A DNA stretch of 64,000 nucleotides from Neckera pumila (GCA_963969595.1 OZ018408.1:4151823-4215822); one strand, 5' to 3'. Shown: positions 35,219-48,443, numbered from the stretch's first letter. Notes: a model not told the origin generated them from the sequence alone. Made by a program: numbers and translations.

Positions 35219-35362
35219 CTTGTGTATTGTTGTGGCCACTATTGAGATTTATGCTTGTCTTTATTATCGAGGCCATTGGGATTAAAAGCCCATTGGTGCA
35301 TTATTGTGTGCTGGTGTATGCTTGTGTATTGCTATGGCCACTATTGAGATTTATGCTTGTCT
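35219..35362. repeat. Direct repeat pair, about 44 bp, 100 bp apart
   Basis: GCTTGTGTATTG(T/C)TGTGGCC-like text followed by ACTATTGAGATTTATGCTTG occurs at about 35,219-35,262 and 35,319-35,362 with few differences. The open frame at 35,179-35,418 is a product of this repeat. Confidence 0.7.
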
Positions 35363-35419
35363 TGAGACCTTCTCCCATGCAAATCCCAGCTGAAACTATT
35401 GCCCATAATATCTATTGAA

Positions 35420-38400
35420 ATTTCAATACAACAGAGACATTTAAAAGCGATGTACCTTCTTGTAAATGAAGATAGCAATATTGACATATGATAGCCCCGT
35501 TCCTTGCTTCTTTGACATGCTGCACCTTCTCTATAGCTTATATCGGACCTCCTCCAAAAACTATTGCACATTGTTTGTACAATAAGCACAATAAATTTTG
35601 AAGTGAAAACACTGTCACATTCACGTGCTTCAACAAAATCTGTATGAGTGCCATGATATAAACGTTTGCCATTTTTCTCCATACCAAACAAATGCAACAC
35701 ATGTTACTGTACTTCCCTATGTTAATAAAGAGGACCAGTGAATATTTGAACATGATATTCCTTTGCAATGCTAACGGCAATACACTCTACAAATCAGATT
35801 CATGTACTAAACACACCCTACGTCTGACACTGAGCAACTTCTCTTGTCGAACCACTCTTGCTTAGGTATGCTTTGACGAGGTCACCAAAGAAGCATGACA
35901 TGGCAAAATTAAAAAAACCATATCCTTCTGTTAGTCACAAATTCACAAATGACCTTACCCTGAACTCCGCTTCCAACAATCTCACTCATTTCAAGCCATG
36001 TAGCAAATGGTACCGCCATTACCATGTCAAGAAGGCTGGATTAATTCAAGTTCATGCAATCTTCCAAGAATGTCGTCCACAATGGCTACCCATGACACTT
36101 GACTGAGCACATCTTCTCATGCATCTTCCAGACAAATTTACAAAGCATCAAAATGCAGACAATCCTGAGATACCACTAAAATACCTACCAGACCAACCAA
36201 CTTCTCTGTCTTCACAAAGATTCTACTATTTTTCTTTCACAAATAAGTCAAACACGTGGATACATTCTACCAACTCTGAAAGCAATGCTGAAGCTGATAC
36301 CAATTACACAAAGCTATTACATAAGCCATCCATACAAGTAAATTACTTTTACGTCACGAGGCATGACATGCTCGCATTCTACTACATTAAACAAGGTACA
36401 GAAAATGATTTGGACACAAAAAACACTTGGATCCATAGCCACATCCCTACTTCAATTTGTTTTTTGGTTATTGTAGACTATATTCACAACATTAATCTTC
36501 TGAAATGCACTCCTATGAATTCTAAGATATGATTGCATGCTCTACCGAATAGGTCCAAATATAATACCATTGTCAATCTTTTGGTAAGGTGGAATGTAAA
36601 TAGCCGAGGTTAGTATGTGGCTGAGTGACCTCTCTAATGACAAAATTTCAAAACTTTGCCTATCCACTTCCTACACATTATAGACACAGTTAAAAGATAA
36701 GTTCACAACAATACTCCCACTTTTTCACCGCACAAGTGCACAACGCCTACCACAGCTCCATGGCTCTTGACTTCAAATAAACATATTCCTTCTACAATTC
36801 GAGAAAATCATAGGAGAGGGTATGCATTATTTCCAACAACTTGGAGTATAAGAACTTCCATGACACTGACATCAGGATTCAAAAAATGTCCACTTACTGA
36901 GACCTTCAAACCAAAGTTGTAAAATATAATGTACAGATTGTATCTCTAACATTGCATTCAACATCGCAGCAACCAATATTTATCAATGACATTCTTAACA
37001 AAGAATTCAATATCTCTTCCAATATTAGTTATGAATTTTTTTCTTTACCTTCAGCATTCTAAGTGTTTGTTATGGTCAATTCATAAGATTTTTATCTTTT
37101 TAAACGGATTCAATTTACTCCTAACTTTGCATGTTTGAGATGCATTTTTGTTCATCTGCTACTTGAGTACTTGAGGAAAACCTAGAGAGCAGCAATAGAA
37201 TTCCGTGGCATCTCTTCTTCGCACATAATGCCAAATTTGGCACTCTACTTTATCTCTAAGAGAAAATGAAGCACTATTCAGGTCAAATGAATTAGAAACC
37301 TAGGGAGAAGCTAAAACATCACAAAATAGATTATGCCTCACGATGTTTACCTTACCAAATTTTACAAATTCATGGGGCTTCAAGGAATGGCAAGGTGGAC
37401 AAAAAAATAAGCAGCTTTGTTGAAACCGGGACTCCTAAATTGACTTCGCCCATGCATACTGGCACATTTTAATCTCCACTGCTAAATCAACTCATCCTTC
37501 TCCTCTATGCTTCAGACCAACTCTCTTGAATAAGAATTCTGCATGTCTATCAAACATCATTCGTTGCTTTCAATTGTGGAGACCTCTCACTCCAAATTGC
37601 AAGAACATCCAAATTGCCTAGAACCCAATTCCAGTGTCAATGGTTAACATGTTCAAGAAGCGCACCTTCACAAATACAATCAAATGATGGATTTATAACA
37701 CTTCTTGATGAAATTCCAATCCAAATTTCTAATGAATATCGGAAGGAAGTAAAAAAGGCTTGAAAGAAGTGCCCACCTTCATGAATCCAACTGAATCTAT
37801 TTACTATGCTGTTGGGAACTTGAAATTCACAACTCCAACAGAGACATACCAATGATATAGAATTTCATTGGCATCAAACAACTAAAAAATTTGTACCTAG
37901 AAAATCACAAATGTAAACGGAAAAACATTGACATCTTTTTTCCAATGCAATTGTCATAGATTCCAATTAATATGTCCGAACAAGCTTTAAGCAAGCCCAA
38001 AGTAACATTCAGGAGCCACATAATAAAATCCAAGAGACAAACAAAGACGGAAGAAGGAAACCAACCTCATTTAAGACACATAATTTAGACGTCATTCATG
38101 TCATCCTGCAATGGAATAAATTGATTTGAATTGACTGCCTGCCTTTTATGCTCTCTAAAACCCTATTGCATAAAGGTCGTCGCCATAAGAATTGACAGGA
38201 TCATTTCCGGCAGAACTAGTGACTACGACATTGGATTTCAAAAAAGAAAAGTCACTTGGAATACAATTGACTATAAGCAATGTAACATTCAACAAGAAAA
38301 AGATATAAAACTAAGCAACAAAATTGCAATCGCTCAATGTAAGTCTCCATAGACTAGACCATAAATTTCCAGCATTCATTGTTGATCTCCACAGTTTGAG

Positions 38401-41400
38401 ACTTGATGTATTTAGTTTGCGTTCCACTTTTTCATGCTGCTAGCAAGCAAGTGATCCACAACCGTTCCCTTCTTTGTCATATGAAATAATCTCTCTTCAA
38501 TCATTCCTTGTGTGACAAAATGTAAAAACAAACACCTGCACATATAAAAATTGTGATAATGCCCAAAATCTGGAAGACCACAAGTTATTTCTATGCTTCA
38601 AAATATGTTAGGAAACACCATGATGGCTAAAGATTGCCAATAAACTTTTGTTCCGCTGATGAAAAAGTCACTCAATCAACCTTCTTTTATTGACGAAGAT
38701 GATGACTTGTACCTACACCAAGAAATCGCTTAGGGATAGAATTTAGTGTCAAATAGAAATCCAGAATTACAAATTTAGGTCATAATTAAACTCCGTTGAA
38801 AGACATCAAATTTCTCAGCTCTACCACAAGGCTATGTCCACATACAATCACATACGATAAAAAGGAAACTACTGTAAAACTCTAAAGCCCACTCTTAAAC
38901 ATCAATTGCCCTATACTACTAGTTTCAAGAGGATTGAATCTCTACAATTTCAAAGCAGAAGTGTCAACTATCTTGGCAGGTTCCCAAGGCTCTTCATAGG
39001 TACATTAGACAATGATGCAATGACTTCAATGTTCAGACCGTCGTTTGCAAAGGTTAATAACTACTATAATACCAATTGACTATGAATCTAGGATGAAGTA
39101 GACTTCAAATGCTAAAGTTCACAACAAATTGAAGCCTCTGTCCCAAGTTCATAGTACGCACTAAGAATTTGGGAATCGCTGTTACTTACACGTGTCCACT
39201 TGGATTTGGCGTTCGTAGTAGTACTCACCTCGTGCAATCGTTGAGAGCCGCTTCCATGCAACATTTGTGGCAACACAAAAAAGGAAAGAAGAAAATGATT
39301 TTTGAACCCTAAATCTAAATGTCATGTAATGGAAACCTCTATAGAAGCAAAGGAACATTTGTTGCTGCCAACGAGGAATGAAAAAAAAGGCACGTACGTG
39401 TCAATCCTTGATTCCATTATCCATGTCAAGTAGGGGATCCACCATCAATAAATGCATTGTAAATAGAGAGTTATCTTGCTTGCTATAACAGTATTCTAAA
39501 AGTGCCACATCCGCTTCCATATAAGCAGAGAGATATTGTAGACAAATCTACGTGGTGCCCCAATGCAATCGTATTTATTGCAATGTATTCTGCTTTAATT
39601 GTAACAAGAAATGGAACACCTAAATTGTGGTTACATTCTGTGTTGACAAAATTAACATATTGTGTTTGCTTCAACATATTCCTTAACTCTTATAGAATAC
39701 TCAAACCGACCAACCATGTTATATTCCTATCCAACACAAAAACAATGCAAATTAACATGGATTTCAACATGGTTTTCTTCTAGTGAATTTCACTCCAAAA
39801 CATACCGTTATATGACCATTAAGTCAAATGCTTTTTAATTTGTTAATACTTGGGCTACAAAAAAGATGTTAATACATCGCATCTTGGTAAAAATCCTTCC
39901 AATATGGTTCAAAATAGGGCATTGAGGTTTTCAACTTCAAAAGCTCCTTGCAAGCAAAAATTGGTTTTAGAAAAGTTTGGATATCTAAACTAGAAATGAT
40001 TGTTTTATTTTTATTTTCTTGATTTTTTTAATTAGTAAAACAGACAAACTTTGAGGGAATCTCATTTTTATAAACATTTAATGTCTAAAAAAAATCATGC
40101 ATTCTTTTTTGTTAAGGTGAAGTTGGGCAAATGAGGCACATCATCATTACATTTTAAAAATTTACATATTTAATTCTAACTTGAATCTCTCCTAAATTAT
40201 GAAGTTCCCATATCTTTTTTGCAAAAATCTTATTCCATTTTGCAGATTCCAATTATTTAGGTATATTACCGTACCTTAGGGTCAAATTTGTTTGGTTCAA
40301 AACAAAATCATTTGTTTTTTGGATGAATTTCCATGCTTTAACTTGATTTAGAATTTCTACAACTTCATTTTACAAGGTTCAAAATATTTTGTGACCTTTA
40401 GCAATAGTAATATTAGTATTGTATGTGAATTTGAATTATTATCAAATTATCACCAATGCTAATAGATTATGATTGTTGTATTTAGCAGAGGAATATCCTT
40501 ATCTAATTACAATACCTTGATAATTTTTTCTTCTAAAGTATCATGAAAAGATGAAAAATCATTTAAATGCTTTATATTTGCTCAAATGTTAATGCAAAGT
40601 GTGGCCATGGATCTCAAACTTTGATTGGAGCCTTACCCTGCATTATTATGTCTAGATGAAAAAGGAAAAAATTCGTTTTAAAAAAGAATTTAAATATAGT
40701 CATAAAGTTTAAATTGCAGCTTGCAAAATCCTAGACTACAAAATTTTAGCCTACAAAATTATGTGCTAGTTCTCTTGGTATTTATTTGAGAGGGTATTTA
40801 AATAGATATTAGGAGAATTTTGATCTTTGTCTAATTATAATATTCTATGGTCTAGAAAACAAGCTTTAAATAATAGTCTTTTCTTCATTCTTTCTATGTA
40901 AACAAGTATTTTTCCAAAATTTCATTTGTAGAGTTTCTACCATAAATTTAATTTAGGCTTTGAGCATACTTTATAGTACAAGAATTTTGAATTACTTTAT
41001 AAGACTTTTATTACAATCATAGACTTCATGATTTCTTGATAGACAACAAATTTTGACATATTTGGTAACGTATTTCTAGTGACGTTGCAAGAATGTGAGA
41101 AAGTAATTTTTGGGAGAAATGGCAGTCGTCATAAATTCATTAAATTATTTGAAGAATAATCAAAAGACAATTACAAGAGAAGAAGCAATGGGCATCACCA
41201 ATAAAGGATCTTGGCACACCAATTACAAGGATTCAACTTATACACACACACAGAGCACAATTGAAGTAGACTATATAGGAGATTATTAGAAGCTAGGGGA
41301 AGACAAGGTAGAAAATCAGTAGAAGAAAGAAAAGCAAAGAGTGTGTTGCATATGCTTTTCAAAGAAGAGAATGCAATTCCAGGGATGATTGTAAATTTCA

Positions 41401-41713
41401 CATGACAAAGAATGAAATGCCAACATTGGTTGTGAATACATGAATACTTTGAGGCAAGTCTATGAAAGTCTTTCTAATGACTAATGAAGTAGCAATGACT
41501 ACAAAAGAAGGGATGCATATTAGAGTTGATTGTAAAAGTTGTCCTATGTTTGTAGCCATGTGTCAGAGGAAGGTTTAATTAAGAATAGTACAGAAGAAAC
41601 ACGGTACTAAATTCCATTAGACTTGAATTTTGGTGCTCCGATGAGTTTGGTCCTATGTTTATCCTGAACTCCGGCTACTAGTCCCGCATTACGACACTTT
41701 ACAATTAACTCTA
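35420..41713. other. Long intergenic stretch, no gene recognised
   Basis: Over 6 kb of AT-rich DNA with many short open frames (for example 36,119-36,532 and 39,502-39,783), none showing a convincing family. The 35.4-39.4 kb half is richer in CA/CT words than its surroundings and may be decayed retroelement DNA, but I cannot prove it. Confidence 0.4.
39540..39640 (-). pseudogene. Possible Copia RNase H scrap
   Basis: The minus strand reads LVTIKAEYIAINTIALGHHV, recalling the S-x-x-E-A-E-Y-(I/M)-A motif of Copia RNase H. Only this motif is visible, with no flanking reverse transcriptase, so chance is a real possibility. Confidence 0.2.
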
Positions 41714-41717
41714 TTCA

Positions 41718-42618
41718 CCCCTAAAGTTCTTTAACTGTGTTTCACCAAGAAACATTCAAAATGGATAGTTTTGGTGGCAAAGGCCTCCAAAAATGAAGAT
41801 TGAAATCTTGTTACATCTTATTATAAGATCTAGTGGTAGACTACTTCATTAAGTTATTAGAAAAATGGGAGGTTTTGACCAAAAAAATTGTGAGATTATA
41901 GTGTTGAAGTTGAAAAAATGTTTTTGGGAGCATCCAAATTCCGCTCAATTCTAATTCGGGGAGGCTTTTATACAAAATAATTTCATTTTTTTTCTTGAAT
42001 TGTTTTTATTTTATTTTAATGACAGAATTGGCCATATGTTCAATAAATTTCATAACATTTCAAATTATAGAATATGTACCAAAAATTTCCAAGAAGACTA
42101 ACTTCAAGAAAACTCTTATATAAATTCCTTTTTTCAACAATTTATGGCTTATATCATTAGAGGGGATTTGAGGTTTTGAGTGGTTGCAAATTTCCTTGCG
42201 TTGCCAGACTGCGGGAACGCAGCTGCAGCAATTGGCTGACGTGGCACAGTGACTGCCACGTCATTTTCGAAAAAAGAAATTGCTTAAAATGATATTTGGC
42301 AATTTTTTTTTTTTTTTTAAATTCTGATAGCCCGTATCGCAATTCACAAGGTCAGGCCAAATTTGGGAATGGCCTTGAAACGGCCCTCCAAGGCCCCCAA
42401 ATCCCCTCTAATGATATAGTTATCTCTTCAAAATGTGAATGGTGGAGTTCTAGGTTGCAGCTAGCCGTAGAGGAGGGAAAAAAAACGCCCAAAATAGCTA
42501 GTGTAAGATCGTATGGTTAAATATGCCAAAAAAAAATTTGAAAAGTTTTTGCACTTTGCAATAGAAATGGTATTTTTGGAAGGTTTTTGATGAAAATTAG
42601 GCCTTGGGACTTTAGAGG
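41718..42618. mobile_element. TTAA-type MITE with nested family 2 MITE
   Basis: Left end CCCCTAAAGTTCTTTAACTG after TTCA; right end GGGACTTTAGAGG before TTAA (42,619-42,622). The left looks like type II reverse and the right like type I reverse, so it is either a mosaic or an older copy. A family 2 MITE occupies 42,160-42,418. The two flanking tetramers differ by one base. Confidence 0.55.
42160..42418. mobile_element. Short TA-flanked MITE (family 2), copy c
   Basis: 259 bp with ends GAGGGGATTTGAGG and CCCCCAAATCCCCTC, flanked by TA. It carries the family words CCAGACTGCGGGAACG, GTGACTGCCACGTCA and GGCCTTGAAACGGCCC. The joined flanks form the perfect 18-bp palindrome TATATCATTAATGATATA. Confidence 0.8.
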
Positions 42619-42622
42619 TTAA

Positions 42623-43610
42623 AGTTAAAGTGTTCTTTTCTCAATCGTGTTATATATTATTTGAACTATTCATGAGTCAAAGTAGTTATGTGTAGCCAAC
42701 CATAATATTTTGCATCTGTTAGTTTTCAATGTATTCCAAGAGAATGAAAGAAAGAAATGTTGCATCAAAAATCATCAAATATGTTGGAAGTCAATAGGGA
42801 ATTTAAAAGATATACAATTGGCAAACTAGATCCTCTTCCTTTGTAAGCTATTATGGTGGTAGAAATTCCCTCATTGAAATAATATTAATTTTTCTATAGA
42901 AGAATGTGCTAAAAAAGAAATCACAAATGATGGTTTTCTAGTGTATTTTGGCAACTCTTACCTCGTTTCTCTTGATCTGAATTTCAGGCATGAAAACAAT
43001 CTTTTTTGAATTTAAGTTCAACTAGTGAAACAAAACTTACTTAGTCTAGTTTATACTCCATCTACTATTGTCCATTAATTTTTTTATTTAGAGTGATACA
43101 AAACTTTGGTTCATGCTATGATATTCTGCACTATTATATATGCCAATGTCAAAAACTTCAGATTTTTTAAGTATATTTTGTATTCAATATGAATTTTTTT
43201 TATTTTCTCTTCAAAAAAGTCAAAGTGATTTCAAATTTTTATTTAAAAAATTGAAAATTTCAAGATTTGTAGAGAATATGTGACTACATCTTTGAAAAAT
43301 TGAAACAACAAAACTCTGCTCAAATAAATGGAAAAATGGAGCATACAGAGCAATAAATTTCTAGGTTCCCATGGTCATAGGGGCCATCTTTTAAGGGTTA
43401 AACATCACTCCATCTGCCATTATACAAAATATTCCAAGATCCGTAGTTTGTATCACATCATAGTTTTTTACCTTGAAGGACATTGAGGACCAAAAGTGTC
43501 CCATAAATGACTCCATTGTTTATAGTAGAAACCAAGAATGCACCTATTGGTCCGATAATTGGAACATTTTGGTAACTACTTCGGTCATGGGCGGTTGTAT
43601 CCTTCAAGGA
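42623..43610. other. Intergenic with decayed TTAA-type ends
   Basis: No gene was recognised. At about 43,393-43,400 TTTTAAGGG meets TTAA, and at 43,590-43,614 TATCCTTCAAGGA meets TTAA; both look like right ends of decayed members. The stretch 43,140-43,260 resembles 59,050-59,150 (CAGATTTTTT(A/G)AG(T/G)), a further repeat family. Confidence 0.4.
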
Positions 43611-43614
43611 TTAA

Positions 43615-43837
43615 CCCTTCAACATTGACATGGACGTTTGGTGACCAATGGATGACAAGGAATTCTTCTAGTAGAACAGAAGTTCAACCATTCATCCTTG
43701 GAATTTTGTTGTGTAAAAAAGTTGGTCTTTTACAATAGTTTGACTTCCAATGAGTGCTTTTGCAATTTTTCAAATCAATGATTCACACGATAATGAAAAG
43801 GGATGATTTCTAAGGTCACCCGTTCATCGTCTAAGGA
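43615..43837. mobile_element. Short TTAA-flanked element (type IV), 223 bp
   Basis: Flanked by TTAA at 43,611-43,614 and 43,838-43,841. Begins CCCTTCAACATTGACATGG and ends ATCGTCTAAGGA. Inverted relative to the 229-bp sister at 5700, sharing GGGATGAT and the CCAATGAGTG-like word. Non-coding. Confidence 0.5.
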
Positions 43838-43841
43838 TTAA

Positions 43842-44514
43842 AAATCTTCTAGTCACAGCTTGAGACTATAATGGATAGAAAATACAAGGAATGTTTGATA
43901 TAAGGAGGATCCACCCCACCCCACCCCCCACCCCAAAATACACCACTGACCCAAAACCATCATCATCACTTTGTGTACGTTTCCAAAATCAATATGTACC
44001 TATATCGAAGAAAATATTTTGGAACCTCTATCAAGATTGACTTTGACCCTTCATAATTTTTGCATACGATATCCAAATGCCACATTCTTTGGTGCGTTGG
44101 AACCTCCTTTCACTAGCCAACGAGAAAATATGAAAATTTGACTAGTCTAATAAAAGTAACTATGCACAGTAGCAAAAATTGGCAGTTTGCCTTGGGAACA
44201 AAGTGCTAGGGGCCAGCTCATGCATGATTTTTTCCCAATGCAAGAATGCCGTCTTGATACTTGTGCCAAAGTCAAAATTCTTAGCTAAGATTTACTGAAA
44301 TTTCATATATTTAAAAAACTCGCATGTTACATGATCTCACATGATGATTACCGAACACTGGGAAATAAACATCAAAATGAAATATACCCACTTTAAAGCA
44401 GGCTTTCTCAGTTGCGTTTGAAAAGTGGCATCTTTCACAAACTCCACAAACTAAAGTTCAGACAAAGATACTCAATCATATGCTGACGACTAGAAAAGAA
44501 TCTGAGGCAATAAG
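43842..44514. other. Intergenic, nothing recognised
   Basis: Includes a CCACCCCACCCCACCCCC-like C-rich patch at about 43,913-43,934. No gene was recognised. Confidence 0.5.
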
Positions 44515-44770
44515 ACATGTTCTTTCCATGACAGGAATTTAAAATCTTAAAATAGCTCTAAATAATGTGAAGAGCACCAAGAATAACGAATCAGAACTAG
44601 AGCTCATAGACCTAGAGATCACGGAAACATGGAGACCACCAGTACTTACATGTTCTTTCCATGACAAGAATGTAAAACTCCAAATAAATGTGAAGAGCTC
44701 CAAGAATCACGACTCAGAATTCGAGCTCCTATCCCTCGAGTTCACTGAAACAGAAACCATCTTCCTCCAT
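44515..44770. repeat. Two-copy tandem duplication, 133-bp period
   Basis: ACATGTTCTTTCCATGACA starts both copies (44,515 and 44,648). The following GTGAAGAGC(A/T)CCAAGAAT and CAGAA(C/T)(T/TC)... words align throughout. It lies immediately downstream of the LRR kinase stop codon, so on the minus strand it is probably in the 3' UTR. The 84-codon plus-strand frame at 44,567-44,821 is created by this duplication and is not called as a gene. Confidence 0.75.
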
Positions 44771-44842
44771 GAGCCAAGGCAAGATCCTAGTATACAAGAG
44801 ATATACAATTTGGCCAAATAGGTCCTCCTCCCTCCTTCATTT

Positions 44843-47800
44843 CTAAGCTGGAAATTGAGGTTGAATGTCCTTGAGCAAGCCCACGATTTGCTGCATGGTC
44901 GGTCTCTTGGACGGCAGCTCCGCTGTGCAGAGGTATCCAATTCGTAGCATCTCCAGCATCTCACTCTCGACTCCCATGCTGGCCAACTTGGGATCCAAGC
45001 ATTTATACCCTCGCTTCTCCCGAATCAACGCCCTCACCCAGCCAACTAAACTGCCCCCATAACTCTCATGGAAAAACTGTCCCGTCGGTCTTTTCGTCGT
45101 CACGAGCTCCAACAACACCACTCCAAAGCTGTAGACGTCGCCCTTCGTGGAAGCTTTCCACATGTGGCCATACTCGGGCGGGACGTACCCCAAAGCGCCG
45201 CCGATGGCTGGCGTGTCCTCCGCCCGCTTATCCGAGCTGATCAGAGCTGCAAGGCCACAATCTGCAAGGTGAGGCTCGTAGCTGGAGTCCAGCAAAATGT
45301 TGCTGGAGGTGACGTCTCGGTGCACCAAGTGGGGACAACAGCCGTGGTGCAGAAAAGCTAAAGCTCGAGCGACGCCCAGTGCGAGGTTGTGACGGATGGG
45401 CCAAGTTAGTTCGTCAGTGAAGCGTGCCTCGACGTCTGGATTCTCCCATGTGTCCTTGGACCAGTCGTCGGGGTTGTGGGTACCTGCATGGAGAACTGTT
45501 TGTCAACACAAGAGGATTAAATGAAATCCCACTACGGCAAGAGAGGTAGACCTGGGATATATGTTACCAGTCAGGGCTGTGCCTACAGTCCACCCCTAAA
45601 GAAGAGTTGCCTCCTTGTGTGTTGATATCATTTAAGTGATATGAAAACGTCTACTCCTCTCTAAAATGCAATGTGAAGACATCTCTATAAAGTAACTAAG
45701 TACACCTAACTGCGATCCCCACCTAATTGCATACCCCTTCTTTGTTTCAAAACCTCAATCTAGGAGAGTCATACTTGTCTTATGAGATTTGTGCCACATA
45801 ACTAAGAGAAGAATGACAACCCTAAATGTAGGTTCTGAAATGAAGGTGGGATATGCATTGTGATGCAATTAGGTAGGGGTTACAATTAGGTGTACTGATC
45901 TTATATGTACTACAAAGCATGAAATGATTAAGCGTTAACCCACCTTCTTTGTACTGGCACTCCTATCATCATTATTTTGTCCTTCATAGGTATTAGTAAA
46001 AATCATGGGTTCGTGAATCCCCTTGGAAGCTTGTATCAACATTCATCACTTGGTCTTGTGATGAGAATGAATTTATAGATATTAACTTTTTAATCGTCTA
46101 TACATTAATTCCTTCCATTAGTTAGTTTTTATCTACTTCGCATTGAAACCACTTACAGAGGGTGGACTGTACTCGGAACATAGCATTGCATGAATTAGCA
46201 CATTTTGGGAAATTAAACGTACTAAGATCGTTACCTTCAGGTAGTTCATGCAGTCGTCTTTGCAAGTCTCCATTCTCCATGAACTCGTAAACTAGAAGTC
46301 GTTCTTCTCCAACCAAGCAATAGCCCACGAGAGAAGCCAGGTTGGGGTGTCTGATCTTTCCCAAAGCCTCCAACTGGGCTGCCTTTTCAAACTCGTTGGC
46401 AGGGCCGCCTTCAAACAAAGCCTTCACAACAATCTGGACCCCCCCGGGTAAAGTACCTTTATAGGATGGACCATAGCCCCCATCGGAAATTTGGTAGTCT
46501 TTGTGAAAGTTCGCTGTAGCTTGCAGGAGGTCTGCAAAGGTTAGGTTCAGCAGAGGCTTCTCGAACATAATCACTGGAATAGACCCGGCATGTGGCACTT
46601 GGACTGCCCATGTGCTTGGATCCGCTTCAAAGGTCACTGGGAGCTTACTAGAAAGGTACTTCGAAACCTCCTTAGCTCCTAGCTTCTTGGGCTTGCTTTT
46701 CAGCAGCAATACCAAAATGGTGAGGAAACCACAGCAGGAGATGACGCTTGCAATTAAGATACCAAGAATAGCCCCAAATCGTAGCCGGTGATGCCTGAAG
46801 TGCCTATGATGATGAACAGGAGGTGAGCCAAGAGGACAAATTATATTCAGGACGTAACCGCACAAACCGGGGTTGCCTTCAAAAGCAGACGAGTTAAAAG
46901 CATCCCACACAGTTGACCTGGGAACTTCGCCACTCAGCTTGTTGTAGCGAAAGTTGACATTGCTTAGGGATCCCAGTGAGGTAAGCTCGCTTGGAATCTC
47001 GCCACTCAAATTGTTGAAAGACACATCCAGAAACTGTAATGGAGTTGCCTGGGAGAGACCAACTGGGATGCACCCATTCAAGTGGTTGTGAGAAAGATCC
47101 AGAGAAACCAAGCCCCCCAGAGCAGAAAAAGAGTCTGGTATAGGGCCTCCCAGGTTGCAAGAAGAAAGATTTAGATACAAAATGCTGACCATTCGGCTGA
47201 CGTCTGGAAATTGTCCTTCCAGAAAAGAGTTTCCGGCCAGCCCCACATGACGAATGGAGTTCAGTCCCAAGAAGCCCCATGGCATGCTACCATTCAACTG
47301 ATTCGAAGAGAGATCGAGGACCTCCAGTGCAGGCAGAGTTGTAATGCTTTGCGGAATGCCGCCACTAAAGCTGTTGCTCCGGAAATCCAGTTCTCGTACT
47401 GCAAGAGAAACGTTCGTTGGTAAAGGCCCAGTGAAGTTGTTGTTCGCGAGCCTCACCACTGTCAAGTTCTGGGATGCAAGGATACTTGCAGGTATGCTAC
47501 CGTTGAGCGAGTTGTTGCTGCAATCCAGTACGATTATCGATAAAATTCGTTGTGGGAGAGAACCAGTTAGCCTGTTGTTAGACAACACGAGATCCTGTAA
47601 GAGAGGAAGCCCCGTTAATGACGCAGGTATAGTGCCGTTGAATCTATTTGCCGAGAGAGAAACTGCTTTAAGCTGAAGTAAGTTTCCAAAGTTCAGAATG
47701 GGTCCCTCAAAAATATTTCCGGAGATGTCAAGCACCTGCAGTGCTTCAAGCTTCTCAAATTGCCATGATATTTCTCCAGTCAACAGGTTGCTGCTCAGAT

Positions 47801-48443
47801 TTAGATATGTCACCACCGCGAGTTCGTCAAAAGCCCAAGGCACCTCCCCACTGAACTGATTTGAAGAAAGGTCCAGATGCAGTAGTTGAGTCGACTTACT
47901 AAACACAGGAATCGTTCCAGAGAAGTTGTTGGAGTGCACGTCAAAGAACTTTAAGAAATCCAAATCACCAAGCGTTTCTGGTAAAGGCCCAGATAGCATA
48001 TTCTGTGAGAGGTCCAAGACGGATAACTGGGGGAGGTTTTCCACCGTGTCAGGTACGCTGCCCGTGAGTCTATTCTGGCCAAGCCCAAGGTGTGTGAGGC
48101 TCTGAAGGTCGAAGATGTCTAAAGGAATGTCCCCTACAAGAAGATTGTTCGATAAATCAAGGGATTGCAAGGACCTAAGAGCTCCCAAAGTGCCAGGCAA
48201 TATAGTTCCGGTTAGACCACGACCTTTGAAGTTGAGTGTCCTGATCTGCCGACCTGGGCCTAATCCAATGCAACTCACAATGCCAACCCAGTCGCAAGCA
48301 GGAGCCGAGGTATTGTAAGCAGATCTGAAATTCGGCTGCGCAGTTTCCAAAAACTTCAGAAGGTTTGTTTCGTCGGGTGAATCCGCGCGGGCGCCATGAA
48401 AAAGAATTAGCGCTAATAGCATCCATGCTGCCACCTGTCCCAT
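44843..48443 (-). CDS. LRR receptor-like kinase, At2g24230-like
   Basis: Plasma-membrane receptor-like kinase. Two coding exons: 48443-46235 and 45483-44843, phase-matched at a GT-AG intron of about 750 bp, giving 949 aa. Residues 1-21 form a signal peptide (MGQVAAWMLLALILFHGARA). An LRR cap with ACDWVGIVSC follows, then about 20 plant-type LRRs (roughly 65-505), one transmembrane helix (about 553-577, FGAILGILIASVISCCGFL), and a kinase domain (about 633-935). The intron falls inside the kinase domain after HELPEG. Atypical points: the Gly-rich loop reads GGYGPSYKG, DFG is DCG (Asp at about 811), and APE is PPE; the HRD motif is present (HRDVTSSN). The C-terminus (GYLCTAELPSKRPTMQQIVG then LLKDIQPQ) is the signature of the Arabidopsis At2g24230 group. 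The open frame extends 39 codons upstream, but the Met used here gives the signal peptide directly. Ligand unknown; catalytic activity uncertain. Confidence 0.93.
45484..46234 (-). other. Intron of the LRR receptor-like kinase
   Basis: Donor AAG/GTAACG at 46,235/46,234 and acceptor CATGCAG at 45,484. The split codon (G then GT) restores Gly, joining HELPEG to THNPDDWSKDTWENP, as expected for the group. No nested feature was recognised. Confidence 0.9.

Noticed and set aside
41150..41620. Possible gag/zinc-knuckle relic
   Set aside because: Readable only with several frame changes and without a complete CCHC pattern.
44567..44821. 84-codon plus-strand frame with internal repeat
   Set aside because: Generated by the 133-bp tandem duplication after the LRR kinase stop; no domain.
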